Source: Marinilabiliales bacterium (GTDB lineage Bacteria > Bacteroidota > Bacteroidia > Bacteroidales > BM520). Taken from it: a DNA stretch of 38,421 nucleotides. Positions 7,777-16,352 of this stretch are shown piece after piece. The DNA lies in NCBI GenBank assembly GCA_002869405.1, contig PKSY01000068.1, forward strand, positions 1 through 38,421, read 5' to 3'. The number at the start of each line of letters is the position of its first letter. Positions within the stretch are counted from its first letter, which is position 1. Below the pieces are notes generated by a model. It worked only from the letters and a program-made list of their open reading frames with translations. It ran no database searches and was not told the DNA's origin. A program made the translations under genes and the position numbers.

Positions 7777-9120
7777 ATGAAAACTTACCTTACTATTTTG
7801 CTTCTTTTCGTTTCTTGTACAGGCATATTTTCACAAAATACTTTTATAACGCTACGTCCCGGACCGGATAAAGGGAAAGACTGTATAATTAATGATTATT
7901 TTGATACCAGAAATTATGGAGATGAAATTGAATTAAACGCCTTTGCCTGGACTGATGATGGTGAATTCTTCATATCCAGATTTCTATTGGAGTTTGATTT
8001 GTCTAAGCTTCCTGACAATAACCTTAAAAGTGCAATGCTCAGTTTGTACTGCAATTGGGAAAGCACTAATACTATGCTTAGCAGTGGTGAAAATGAATCC
8101 GGATTATATATGGTAACCGAGCCGTGGGATGAAGATATCGTGACATGGAGTACGCGTCCTCATTACCGAACAGATATATTTGCGAATGTTCCTGCGACGC
8201 AGAATAACGATGATGATATATTGGATATAGATGTTACTGAAATAGTTTCTTACTGGATTCTTCATCCCGAAGAGAATCATGGTTTTTTGTCTAAGCTGAT
8301 TACAGAAGAGGTCTATGCGTGTATTGTCATGTCTTCCAGTGATCATGCATATCCTGAGCGCTGGCCAAAACTCGAATTGGAATTTACTAACTGTCCCGTG
8401 ATTGATCCTGATTTTCATTATTCGGTCGACGGGAAGCAAGTTACTGTAAAATATCATAATGATGAGGTAGCGGGGTTATGCAGATGGAATTTTGATGATG
8501 GTGCCATAATTTCCGGCGATTCACTGGTTCATACCTATCTTGAGGGAGGCAACTATAATATTACTCTGGAGTATATAACTGAAGACTGTGGAGTTTTCAC
8601 TAAAACAAAGCAAATTTGCATATGTGAAAACGTACCCTGGTTCGAGCAGTTTATTAATGATGAAAAACCAAACAGAATGGCCTTTTATCCCGGTGTTGGA
8701 ATCGCTTCCGTAAATTTATGGGATTTTGGTGATGGCTGGTACTCAAACGAAGAGTTTCCAATACACGATTTTCTGGAAGTTGGTGAATACAATGTATGTT
8801 TATACTGCATAAACGAATGCGGTGATACTGATACAATATGCAGAAACATTGATATTTCTACCCTTGGAATCTTTGATGACGGTAGAAATTATCAATTATT
8901 TCCTAACCCGGCAGATGAATATGTAAAGGTGCTTTTCCCGCTTAATTTCTCAGGTGATATTCAGCTTACTTCACTTACAGGTGAAACTATCAGGCATCAG
9001 CGAATTAGAAATACAAATGAATTTACGATAGATGTTTCAGACCTGAATACCGGTGTGTATTTCATCCGTTTTCTTTCCGACAACGAGGAATTGCTATTTG
9101 AGAAACTAGTGGTATATTAG
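7777..9120 (+). CDS. T9SS-secreted DNRLRE and PKD domain surface protein
   Basis: The protein has 447 residues from ATG 7777, chosen because it gives a clean signal peptide (YLTILLLFVSCTGIFS, then Q). Residues about 22-200 form a DNRLRE/CBM96-like beta domain: the start FITLRPGPDKGKD, then SRFLLEFDLSKLP, SAMLSLYC, WDEDIVTWSTRP and LDIDVTEIVSYWI are all typical. Two PKD-like domains follow (about 200-280 with WNFDDG, 280-360 with LWDFGDGW). The tail from about 362 is a type A T9SS sorting domain with FPNPADEYVKV and LNTGVYFIRFLS. The expected location is outside the cell, with carbohydrate or cell-wall polymer binding likely from the family. It lies between glycosyltransferases and hddA in the same direction. 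Confidence 0.92.
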   Translation: MKTYLTILLLFVSCTGIFSQNTFITLRPGPDKGKDCIINDYFDTRNYGDEIELNAFAWTDDGEFFISRFLLEFDLSKLPDNNLKSAMLSLYCNWESTNTMLSSGENESGLYMVTEPWDEDIVTWSTRPHYRTDIFANVPATQNNDDDILDIDVTEIVSYWILHPEENHGFLSKLITEEVYACIVMSSSDHAYPERWPKLELEFTNCPVIDPDFHYSVDGKQVTVKYHNDEVAGLCRWNFDDGAIISGDSLVHTYLEGGNYNITLEYITEDCGVFTKTKQICICENVPWFEQFINDEKPNRMAFYPGVGIASVNLWDFGDGWYSNEEFPIHDFLEVGEYNVCLYCINECGDTDTICRNIDISTLGIFDDGRNYQLFPNPADEYVKVLFPLNFSGDIQLTSLTGETIRHQRIRNTNEFTIDVSDLNTGVYFIRFLSDNEELLFEKLVVY

Positions 9121-9147
9121 CGGAATAAACAGAATCGCTGAATACAG

Positions 9148-10176
9148 ATGATCATAAGAAGTAAAGCTCCTCTGCGTATCGGCCTTGCCGGTGGCGGAAC
9201 AGACGTCTCTCCCTACTCTGATATTTATGGAGGTACAATCCTCAACACCACAATCAGTATGTATGCTTATGCGACAATAATTCCCCGTAACGATGGAAAG
9301 ATTGTGCTGCGCTCTATTGATAAGGATGAGGTTTATACCATGGATGCCACAGATGCACTTCCCGTAAACGGGGAACTGGATCTGCACCGCGGAATCTATA
9401 ACCGGGTAGTAAAGGATTTCTCCGGTGAACCGCTCTCTTTTGAGCTGATTACCTGGGTTGACGCTCCTCCGGGCAGTGGCCTTGGCACTTCTTCTACTTT
9501 GGTAGTAGCGATTCTGGGTGCTTTTGCAGAATGGTTGAAACTGCCTCTGGGTGAGTACGATATGGCCAAACTGGCTTACGATATTGAACGCGTTGATTTG
9601 GCCATGGCCGGCGGAAAACAGGATCAGTATGCCGCAACTTTCGGAGGTGTGAATTTTATGGAATTCTATGCCGATGATAAGGTCATTGTAAACCCGCTGC
9701 GCATAAAGCAATATTATCTCATGGAGCTGGCGCATAATCTGGTATTGTACTACACTGAAACGAGCCGCCTTAGCTCGAAGATTATCGCCTCCCAATCGAA
9801 AAACGTTACTGAAAAAAATCAACAAACCATTGAAGCGATGCATCACCTGAAAAAGCAGGCTGTTATGATGAAGGAGGCCCTGCTTCGTGGCAAAGTGAAT
9901 GATATTGGTGAAATCCTCGATATGGGTTGGCAGCATAAGAAAAAGATGGCTGAAGGCATTACCAATCCGTTTTTTGATGAGATTTATCAGACTGCCATGG
10001 ATGCCGGAGCTACGGGCGGTAAAATCTCCGGTGCCGGAGGTGGTGGTTTTATGGTATTCTATTGCCCCGGAAATTTACGCGATAACGTAATTAAAGAATT
10101 GGGTCGCTTTGGAGGACAGTCGAAACGGTATGACTTTACCACTCAGGGCGTACAGACATGGAAAATCAAGCACTAA
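9148..10176 (+). CDS. hddA: D-glycero-alpha-D-manno-heptose 7-phosphate kinase
   Basis: This 342-residue GHMP kinase starts with SKAPLRIGLAGGGTDVSPY. It has the ATP-binding motif PPGSGLGTSSTL near residue 109, GGKQDQYAATFGG near 154 and the C-terminal GHMP motif KISGAGGGGFMVFY near 291. The RIGLAGGGTD start and GGKQDQY are typical of HddA and related sugar kinases. The predicted reaction is phosphorylation of O1 of D-glycero-D-manno-heptose 7-phosphate to the 1,7-bisphosphate with alpha configuration. Genes for the three other steps to GDP-heptose (gmhA, hddC, gmhB) follow shortly. Its end overlaps the EAR-repeat gene by 19 bp. Confidence 0.92.
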   Translation: MIIRSKAPLRIGLAGGGTDVSPYSDIYGGTILNTTISMYAYATIIPRNDGKIVLRSIDKDEVYTMDATDALPVNGELDLHRGIYNRVVKDFSGEPLSFELITWVDAPPGSGLGTSSTLVVAILGAFAEWLKLPLGEYDMAKLAYDIERVDLAMAGGKQDQYAATFGGVNFMEFYADDKVIVNPLRIKQYYLMELAHNLVLYYTETSRLSSKIIASQSKNVTEKNQQTIEAMHHLKKQAVMMKEALLRGKVNDIGEILDMGWQHKKKMAEGITNPFFDEIYQTAMDAGATGGKISGAGGGGFMVFYCPGNLRDNVIKELGRFGGQSKRYDFTTQGVQTWKIKH

Positions 10177-11531
10177 AAAGGTTTTTACTCTTTCTGTCTC
10201 TTTTTATCGCTTCTGCATTCCATATGAATGCACAAACTTACCTTTTCCCTGATCGCGAAATTATAACTCATGGCGCAAATGACTGGAAAGCCTTTTCTAT
10301 AGACGGGCATCAGTATCTTGCAGTAGCCTCATTTCAGGATAACAACAGTGTTGAAATAGAGTCAGTAATTTTTGATGTGGATGCGGGATATGATACTTTG
10401 CAGTTAATACCTACTTCAGGCGCATCCGACTGGGAGTTTTTTTCAGTTGATGGAGAATATTTCCTGGGTGTAGCAAATTTTATTGATGATCAGGGAGTAT
10501 ATACTGTTAATTCTACCATTTACCGTTTTGAAGATGGATCATGGGAGTATTTTCAGCATATCCCCACTGAGGGAGCATATGATCTTGAGTTTCTGGATGC
10601 CGGAGAGGAGAAATTTCTTGCTGTGGCTAATCAGCGTGATGGGGAAAACAGCTATTTTATAGCTTCAGATATTTACCGGTGGAATGGAGATTCTTTAGTT
10701 CTTTTTCAGGAAATTCCAACTTACGGAGCATCTGACTGGGAAGGATTCATGTTAAATGATGTGCCCTGTTTTGCAGTTGCCAATACATTTTATCCTGCAA
10801 GCCAGATATATGTTTTTAATGGAAATACTTTCTCTCTTTTGCAATCCATCCCATCTCTTGGCGCTACGGGAATAGAAACTTTCTCCATTGGTGATCAATT
10901 CTTTCTGTCCATTGCAAACGGAAGGTCAATTTTTTCATATACCACAGAAAGTGTGATTTATACATTCAATGGCGATGACTTCCAGTTTTTTCAGTCTGTG
11001 GAAACCACCGGTGCATTTGATTGGGAGTATTTTACTTTCGATAACCAACACTTTCTTGCCTGTGCCAGTTATCGTGATGATAATGCGAGCTATGACCTCG
11101 ATTCCCCGCTTTTCCGCTGGCAAAATGAAAGTTTTGAGTTAATAGATCTGGTACCAACTCATGGTGCTGTGGACTGGGAGTTCTTCGTGGATAATGGAGA
11201 GCCTGCGCTTTCCGTTTCAAATTACAAACTTGGAGCTAATCACATTACAAATTCCGTAATCTATCATTTTGACCGGAATGCTCTGTTTGCAGAGACTTTG
11301 ACACAACCTGAACCTCCGGTTTTATTCCCGAATCCTTCGTCGGAGATGGTGAATATTCAGGGGGTTACCGGCTCAGGAAGATATGCCATTTTTGACAGCT
11401 ACGGCAGGGTTATTCAGGACGGGTCGTATTCCGGAGATTTTTCATTTAGAGTCTCCTCAATCTCAAATGGTATGTATCATATCATGTTTTATGAATCAGG
11501 CCTTTCAATTTCCTTTTCCGTAGCACAATAA
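10158..11531 (+). CDS. T9SS-secreted seven-repeat EAR (EPTP) beta-propeller protein
   Basis: This 457-residue protein starts inside the 3' end of hddA. The signal peptide has the core FLLFLSLFIASAF and ends at NAQ. I count seven tandem repeats of about 45-51 residues between about residues 28 and 375. The pattern is GAxDWExF, then FLAVAN, a variable Asn/Asp/Ser-rich loop, S-x-IYRWNG and F-x-x-x-x-xIPT. This is the epitempin/EAR repeat known from LGI1 and VLGR1, and seven copies fit one closed seven-blade propeller. The last 75 residues are a type A T9SS sorting domain with VLFPNPSSEMVNI and ISNGMYHIMFY. It should be displayed or released outside the cell; protein or glycan binding is inferred. 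It sits between hddA and gmhA, so it is probably co-transcribed with heptose synthesis. Confidence 0.93.
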   Translation: MENQALKRFLLFLSLFIASAFHMNAQTYLFPDREIITHGANDWKAFSIDGHQYLAVASFQDNNSVEIESVIFDVDAGYDTLQLIPTSGASDWEFFSVDGEYFLGVANFIDDQGVYTVNSTIYRFEDGSWEYFQHIPTEGAYDLEFLDAGEEKFLAVANQRDGENSYFIASDIYRWNGDSLVLFQEIPTYGASDWEGFMLNDVPCFAVANTFYPASQIYVFNGNTFSLLQSIPSLGATGIETFSIGDQFFLSIANGRSIFSYTTESVIYTFNGDDFQFFQSVETTGAFDWEYFTFDNQHFLACASYRDDNASYDLDSPLFRWQNESFELIDLVPTHGAVDWEFFVDNGEPALSVSNYKLGANHITNSVIYHFDRNALFAETLTQPEPPVLFPNPSSEMVNIQGVTGSGRYAIFDSYGRVIQDGSYSGDFSFRVSSISNGMYHIMFYESGLSISFSVAQ

Positions 11532-11561
11532 AAGTTCCTTCCGGGGTGTTTTAATCTTTTC

Positions 11562-11569
11562 TATCTTTG
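11562..11569 (+). promoter_or_regulatory. -7 promoter element before gmhA
   Basis: TATCTTTG lies 16 bp before the gmhA ATG, the usual distance for a Bacteroidota promoter with a very short leader. No TTG is present at the -33 position, so activity is uncertain. It could allow heptose synthesis apart from the EAR gene. Confidence 0.5.
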
Positions 11570-11585
11570 CAAAAAACAAGATCTG

Positions 11586-12161
11586 ATGGACAAAATAACG
11601 CAGGCGATCAGTGAGTCGCTGGAAGTGAAGAAGGATATCCTTGAGAATAAAGATTTAATTGAAAATATTGAAAAGGCAGCATGTGTTATCACTGATTGTC
11701 TTCGTGGCGACGGGAAAGTACTGTTTTGCGGTAATGGTGGTTCAGCTGCTGATGCCCAGCACCTTGCTGCCGAGCTGAGTGGCAGGTTCTATTACGACCG
11801 TCCTCCGCTCTTTGCAGAAGCATTGCATGTGAATACCAGCTACCTGACAGCTGTTGCAAACGACTATTCGTACAATGATATATACGCCAGAAGTATAAAG
11901 AGCAAAGGCCGTAAAGGGGATGTGCTGGTAGGGATTTCAACATCAGGAAACAGCGAGAATATAATCCGTGCCATGGAAGAAGCTAAGGCACGGGGCATGA
12001 TTACCATAGGAATGACGGGAAAAGGTGGTGGGAAAATGGCTCAGTGCAGTGATTATTTGCTGGATATGCCTTCGGGTTGTACTCCGAGAATTCAGGAGGC
12101 ACACATTCTCGTTGGTCATATTCTCTGTGAACTCGTTGAGGCAGATATTTTCCCACAATAA
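11586..12161 (+). CDS. gmhA: Sedoheptulose 7-phosphate isomerase (phosphoheptose isomerase)
   Basis: This 191-residue protein, the usual GmhA length, is a single SIS domain. CGNGGSAADAQHLAAELSGRF near residue 50 holds the sugar-phosphate loop and the first metal-binding His and Glu. ISTSGNSENI near 118 is the second phosphate loop. CTPRIQEAHILVGH near 165 gives the C-terminal Gln and His ligands. It converts sedoheptulose 7-phosphate to D-glycero-D-manno-heptose 7-phosphate in the cytosol, the first step before HddA. The stop TAA shares one base with the ATG of hddC (TAATG), so translation is coupled. Confidence 0.95.
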   Translation: MDKITQAISESLEVKKDILENKDLIENIEKAACVITDCLRGDGKVLFCGNGGSAADAQHLAAELSGRFYYDRPPLFAEALHVNTSYLTAVANDYSYNDIYARSIKSKGRKGDVLVGISTSGNSENIIRAMEEAKARGMITIGMTGKGGGKMAQCSDYLLDMPSGCTPRIQEAHILVGHILCELVEADIFPQ

Positions 12162-12871
12162 TGACTATGCTTACCAAAGAGGCAGTGATACTGGCAGGAG
12201 GTTTCGGAACACGCCTGCAATCGGTAGTGAAAGATGTCCCGAAACCTATGGCTCCGGTTTGCGGACGACCATTCCTTGAATACCAGCTGGATTACCTGCG
12301 TGCTTTTGGAATTGAAAAAGTAGTCCTCTCTTTGGGTTATCTTCCTGAAGTTGTTAAAGATCATTTCGGTGATGATTATCATGGTATGGAGATAGCGTAT
12401 GCTGTTGAAAAAGACCCGCTTGGAACAGGTGGAGCAATAGCTTTTGCTGCTGAACAGATTAGTGGAAAGAATTTCTGGGTATTTAATGGTGATTCACTTT
12501 TTGAAGTAAATCTGCCCATGATGGAAGAGATCTTTTTCGCCACAAGAGCTGATATAGCACTTGCCCTGCGAACCGTTGAGGATGTTTCGAGATATGGCAT
12601 GGTTGAAACTGATGAGCTTTCAAAAATCACTTACTTTCGTGAAAAGAGTGATGTTAAAGGTCCCGGTACCATTAACGGTGGTGTTTATCTGATTAACAAA
12701 ACAAAATTCCTGGAAGTAGCTCCCCAAGGGCGGTTTTCTATTGAGAAAGAAATTTTTATGCCCGATGACCGATTGTTATCCTTGTCAGGAGTTGTGAGTG
12801 ACACATATTTTATCGATATTGGCATTCCTGAAGACTATCAAAGAGCCCAACATGAATTTATTACCCGGTAA
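12161..12871 (+). CDS. hddC: D-glycero-alpha-D-manno-heptose 1-phosphate guanylyltransferase
   Basis: This 236-residue sugar-1-phosphate nucleotidyltransferase has the NTP-binding motif LAGGFGTRL near residue 11, the lysine of VPKPMAPV near 27, and PLGTGGAIAFA, FNGDSLFE and INGGVYLIN at the positions expected for the sugar and metal sites. It is shorter than GlmU/RmlA-type enzymes and lacks a C-terminal hexapeptide domain, which fits HddC. The guanylyl specificity is inferred from the neighbouring hddA; the sequence alone does not exclude another nucleotide. An in-frame ATG at 12167 is an alternative start. The 3' end overlaps gmhB by 20 bp. Confidence 0.88.
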   Translation: MTMLTKEAVILAGGFGTRLQSVVKDVPKPMAPVCGRPFLEYQLDYLRAFGIEKVVLSLGYLPEVVKDHFGDDYHGMEIAYAVEKDPLGTGGAIAFAAEQISGKNFWVFNGDSLFEVNLPMMEEIFFATRADIALALRTVEDVSRYGMVETDELSKITYFREKSDVKGPGTINGGVYLINKTKFLEVAPQGRFSIEKEIFMPDDRLLSLSGVVSDTYFIDIGIPEDYQRAQHEFITR

Positions 12872-13424
12872 ATTATCACAATACACTTTATTTCTGGATC
12901 GTGACGGAGTGATAAACCGTCGTATTCCTGATGGTTATGTAACCTGCATCTCCGAATTTGAATTTCTCCCGGGCGTACCTGAGGCAATTTCTTTTTTCTC
13001 CGTGGTTTTCCATCGTATTATTGTTGTTTCCAATCAGCAGGGAGTAGGGAAGGGGTTAATGACTGCCAAAGATGTGGGGGCAGTGCATGCACATCTGCGA
13101 AAGCAAATAGAAAATGCAGGAGGAGAAATTGACGGGATTTATTTTTGCCCTGCACTGAAGAGCGATAATGACCCTTGCCGGAAGCCGGAAACAGGAATGG
13201 CTGAACAGGCTGGAAAAGATTTCCCTGATATCGACCCATTGAAGTGCATTATGGCCGGAGATTCCCGCAGCGACCTGCTTTTTGCGCGAAATCTTAATAT
13301 GGTTTCGGTTTATATTCAGACTGAGCCAGAGCGGAAACAGGATTGTGACGGGCTCTATGACCTGAAGTTTGATTCGCTGAATGATTTCTCAAATTATCTG
13401 AAAGAAATGCTTAAAAACCAATAA
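12852..13424 (+). CDS. gmhB: D-glycero-D-manno-heptose 1,7-bisphosphate 7-phosphatase (HAD-IIIA)
   Basis: The protein has 190 residues from ATG 12852, which places FLDRDGVIN at the expected N-terminal distance; the longer frame from 12798 has no conserved sequence. HAD motifs are visible: LFLDRDGVIN (nucleophile and acid Asp near residue 15), VVSNQQGVGKG near 57, the lysine in CRKPETGM near 115, and MAGDSRSD near 135. It should remove the 7-phosphate to give heptose 1-phosphate for HddC. The zinc loop is reduced: the usual CPH and CxC clusters read CPA and DPC, leaving only two of four ligands. Its coupling to hddC supports the role, although another HAD-IIIA phosphatase function remains possible. 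Confidence 0.87.
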   Translation: MNLLPGKLSQYTLFLDRDGVINRRIPDGYVTCISEFEFLPGVPEAISFFSVVFHRIIVVSNQQGVGKGLMTAKDVGAVHAHLRKQIENAGGEIDGIYFCPALKSDNDPCRKPETGMAEQAGKDFPDIDPLKCIMAGDSRSDLLFARNLNMVSVYIQTEPERKQDCDGLYDLKFDSLNDFSNYLKEMLKNQ

Positions 13425-13425
13425 T

Positions 13426-14886
13426 ATGGCTCCGGGATATATCTTCATTACCTTTATTCTTTATACTGCTTTACTGTTTTTGATTTCATGGCTTACAACC
13501 AGAAAATCAGTTAGTAATGAAGGTTTTTTCTCTGCAAACCATCGTTCTCCGTGGGTTCTGGTGGCTTATGGTATGATCGGAGCTTCCTTGTCGGGTGTGA
13601 CTTTCATCTCTGTTCCCGGCGATGTTGTGAATTCCTCTTTCAGCTACATGATGATAGTTTTTGGCTATCTCATTGGGTATTACATTATTGCTAATGTGTT
13701 GATGCCTGTTTATTATAAACTCAGACTGACATCCATATACACATACCTCGGGAACCGTTTCGGAAATACATCATATAAAACAGGCTCGTTTTTCTTTCTG
13801 CTTTCAAGAGTAATTGGCGCTTCATTCAGGATGTACCTGGTGATTAATGTGCTGCATCTCTTTGTTTTCAGCCAATGGAATATTCCTTTTATGGTGACAG
13901 GAGTATTTTTTATGATTCTGATTCTTCTGTACACTTTCCGTGGTGGAATCAAAACGATTGTCTGGACCGATACTTTGCAAACCACCTTTATGCTTGTGGC
14001 TCTTGTAGTGACTATTGTGCTGATTACCGGAGAGATGAACGAGAGTTTTTTCTCCTTGAGCAGGAAAGTTTTCGCCGATGATATTTCAAAGCTGATATAT
14101 ACTGATTTCAATGATGCGAGGTTCTATCTTAAGCAATTCCTCAGTGGTATTTTTATTACTATTGTGATGACCGGCCTTGATCAGGATATGATGCAAAAGA
14201 ACCTGACCTGCAGGAATCTTAAGGAAGCTAAAAAGAATATGTACTGGATGAGCGCATCACTTGTACCGGTGAATTTTCTCTTTTTATTGCTTGGAGGATT
14301 CCTTATTCTGTTTGCCCGCAGCAAGGGTTTACTGATTCCTGAAACTACCGACGACCTGTTTCCAATAATTGCACTGCAATATCTGGGGCCTGCAGCGGGG
14401 ATTGTTTTTGTAATTGGTCTTATTTCTGCCGCATACAGCTCAGCTGATAGTGCTTTGACTTCCCTTACAACAGCTTTTTGTGTGGATTTTCTCAACTTTG
14501 AGACACGTGATGACCTGGAGGAGAAGCGTGCGGTAAAAATACGACACATGGTTCATATAGGAACAGCAGTAACTATTATGCTGGTTATTATAGTCTTTCA
14601 TGCCATTAATGACGCCTCTGTTATATCTAAACTGTTTACTGTTGCAGGGTATACCTATGGCCCGCTGCTGGGATTATTCTCTTTCGGTTTGTTTACCAAA
14701 TATCGTGTTCGCGACAGGTTGATACCTGTTGTCGCCTTGCTCTCCCCGATGATTTGTTATGTGTTAAGCGCTAATTCTGTTCTATGGTTTAATGGCTATT
14801 CCTTTGGTTTTGAATTGTTGATTCTGAATGGGATGATCACCTTCGCAGGGTTATTCCTTATCAGGAAAGGAAGGTTGGAAAAGTAA
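13426..14886 (+). CDS. Sodium:solute symporter family (SSS) transporter
   Basis: This 486-residue polytopic protein begins 1 bp after the gmhB stop. It has about 13 hydrophobic segments. SSS features are visible: a GASLSGVTFISVPG segment near residue 53, YTYLGNRFG near 107, RGGIKTIVWTDTLQT near 172 and AAYSSADSALTSLTTAF near 340, where the paired Ser/Asp residues correspond to the sodium-site helix of the family. It probably imports a solute with sodium. The substrate cannot be read from sequence. Its place after gmhB hints at a sugar, sialic acid-like or organic acid substrate, but it may simply share the transcript. Confidence 0.9.
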   Translation: MAPGYIFITFILYTALLFLISWLTTRKSVSNEGFFSANHRSPWVLVAYGMIGASLSGVTFISVPGDVVNSSFSYMMIVFGYLIGYYIIANVLMPVYYKLRLTSIYTYLGNRFGNTSYKTGSFFFLLSRVIGASFRMYLVINVLHLFVFSQWNIPFMVTGVFFMILILLYTFRGGIKTIVWTDTLQTTFMLVALVVTIVLITGEMNESFFSLSRKVFADDISKLIYTDFNDARFYLKQFLSGIFITIVMTGLDQDMMQKNLTCRNLKEAKKNMYWMSASLVPVNFLFLLLGGFLILFARSKGLLIPETTDDLFPIIALQYLGPAAGIVFVIGLISAAYSSADSALTSLTTAFCVDFLNFETRDDLEEKRAVKIRHMVHIGTAVTIMLVIIVFHAINDASVISKLFTVAGYTYGPLLGLFSFGLFTKYRVRDRLIPVVALLSPMICYVLSANSVLWFNGYSFGFELLILNGMITFAGLFLIRKGRLEK

Positions 14887-14931
14887 CAGATTTTGGGATA
14901 TTCACTATCTTTACCACAGAAAAATTCTATC

Positions 14932-16044
14932 ATGAAAAAAATATTACTTGCATCTCTGGTTTTTGCATTCTCTCTGAGCCTTTTTGGTCAGGAGTTAAAA
15001 GTTAATTCAGGCACTCCTGACGGCATTGCATATACGTTGCCGGCCAAGGCTTTTATTGTGAATATTGATGTTGAGCGTACTGATTATTTTAGCGGTCCTC
15101 TGGCAGCGTACGCTGAACCTTTATTAGGTATACAAAACCCTGTGTCAACGAATAAATCAGTGTACAGGATTATTGATGTAAGAATTATAGAGACAGTTTA
15201 TCCTGAGAATAAAATTGCAGGAACACTGGGATATGTTGGCGAGCGAAACTCACGGGAAAAGCAGTCGGGGCAGGTGATGATGAATGAAAATGGAACACTT
15301 GCAGGGTTAAATATCCAACCTTTTGAAGCAATGGTATCTGATGGTTTTTCCTGGTCTAACCCTGTGTGGAATATTCAAAGTCCTGATTTTGAATATTTGC
15401 TGGCAGCACCAAATCAGGTAATGGAGACAGATACGATTGTTAAATTTATTACTGTTGATACTGCCACTATAAAGGATGTGAGTTACAAACATCGTCTTGT
15501 TGCAAGGTCGGAGGAAGATAAAGCGAATGAAATTGTGGAGAAGATTCTGAAAATCCGTCGTGACAGACTAAGCCTTTTGTCGGGTTATCAGGAAGTTGCT
15601 TATTCTGAAGGTACAATACGCTATATGGATGGACAGTTTCAGGAGATGGAGAAGAGTTATCTCTCTTTATTCAGAGGAGCCTCTTCTTCTGATCAAAACC
15701 GTTATACTTTTGTAATATTTCCGGGTGCTGACGACAGGAATAATACCATAAAGATCTGTAATTTCTCTGACGATGCCGGGATATCACAGAATAATTCAGG
15801 ACAGGCAATAACAGTTACTTTTACCACAGAAGAATTTGCTGAAGCCGCAGGTACTCAGAAGGGTGTGGTATACCGGATTCCGGCAACCTCAGAAGTGACC
15901 ATAAAGCATGGGAAAGAGGACCTTGGAGGTGGTATATTTACGGTTCCGCAGTTTGGGGTAGTAAAAGCAGCTCCCGCAGTCAGCAATCCGAAAGTACTTC
16001 TTTCGCCGAATACAGGAGCTGCCTTACAAACTACTATCGAATAG
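14932..16044 (+). CDS. DUF4831 family secreted protein
   Basis: The protein has 370 residues from ATG 14932, preferred over the frame start at 14893 because it gives the signal peptide KKILLASLVFAFSLSLFGQ. The stretch YTLPAKAFIVNIDVERTDYFSGPLAAYAEPLLGI, in pieces, matches the start of DUF4831, a Bacteroidota family of unknown function. A later segment (EKILKIRRDRLSLLSG) is also characteristic. There is no sorting domain, so it is likely periplasmic or outer-membrane associated. A weak -7 box (TATCTTTA, 14906-14913) lies 18 bp before the start, which suggests separate transcription from the SSS gene. It ends 1 bp from a convergent gene with no terminator between them. Confidence 0.85.
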   Translation: MKKILLASLVFAFSLSLFGQELKVNSGTPDGIAYTLPAKAFIVNIDVERTDYFSGPLAAYAEPLLGIQNPVSTNKSVYRIIDVRIIETVYPENKIAGTLGYVGERNSREKQSGQVMMNENGTLAGLNIQPFEAMVSDGFSWSNPVWNIQSPDFEYLLAAPNQVMETDTIVKFITVDTATIKDVSYKHRLVARSEEDKANEIVEKILKIRRDRLSLLSGYQEVAYSEGTIRYMDGQFQEMEKSYLSLFRGASSSDQNRYTFVIFPGADDRNNTIKICNFSDDAGISQNNSGQAITVTFTTEEFAEAAGTQKGVVYRIPATSEVTIKHGKEDLGGGIFTVPQFGVVKAAPAVSNPKVLLSPNTGAALQTTIE

Positions 16045-16045
16045 T

Positions 16046-16348
16046 TTACCGGATTCCCTCAAAGATTCTTTGAAAAAAGTTTCCAAATATTGGTATAGGC
16101 TCTGCTCTGTACTGAATGGCATTTAGAAGCCCGATAATCCAGAAAACAAAGAGTACGACCCCCAGTATCCATCCTAAGACAGGAATCCAGACAAAGAGCA
16201 TTGCTGTCAGGTTAATGCCCAGTGCCTGTCTGAGATGGAAAGATACAAACTCTGTTCTGCGGTCACGTATTGCCAGTAACGCGATTACCCATCCGAGTAT
16301 TGTGATGTAACTTAGTGTACCAAAAAGTACTTCATCCTGTTTGTGCAT
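16046..16348 (-). CDS. DUF4870/Tic20-like small membrane protein
   Basis: This 100-residue protein has three or four hydrophobic segments: YITILGWVIALLAI, LRQALGINLTAML with an FVWIPVLGW continuation, and VVLFVFWIIGLLNAI. The pattern FHLRQALGI, WIPVLGWI and a C-terminal PIPIFGNFFQ is that of DUF4870-like proteins of unknown function. It lies 4 bp downstream of kdsA on the same strand and is probably co-transcribed with it. Its stop is 1 bp from the convergent DUF4831 stop. Confidence 0.8.
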   Translation of the reverse strand: MHKQDEVLFGTLSYITILGWVIALLAIRDRRTEFVSFHLRQALGINLTAMLFVWIPVLGWILGVVLFVFWIIGLLNAIQYRAEPIPIFGNFFQRIFEGIR

Positions 16349-16352
16349 AGTT

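Noticed and set aside
9106-9936. 276-codon minus-strand open frame opposite hddA
   Set aside because: hddA has complete GHMP kinase motifs on the plus strand; the antisense product shows no family features.
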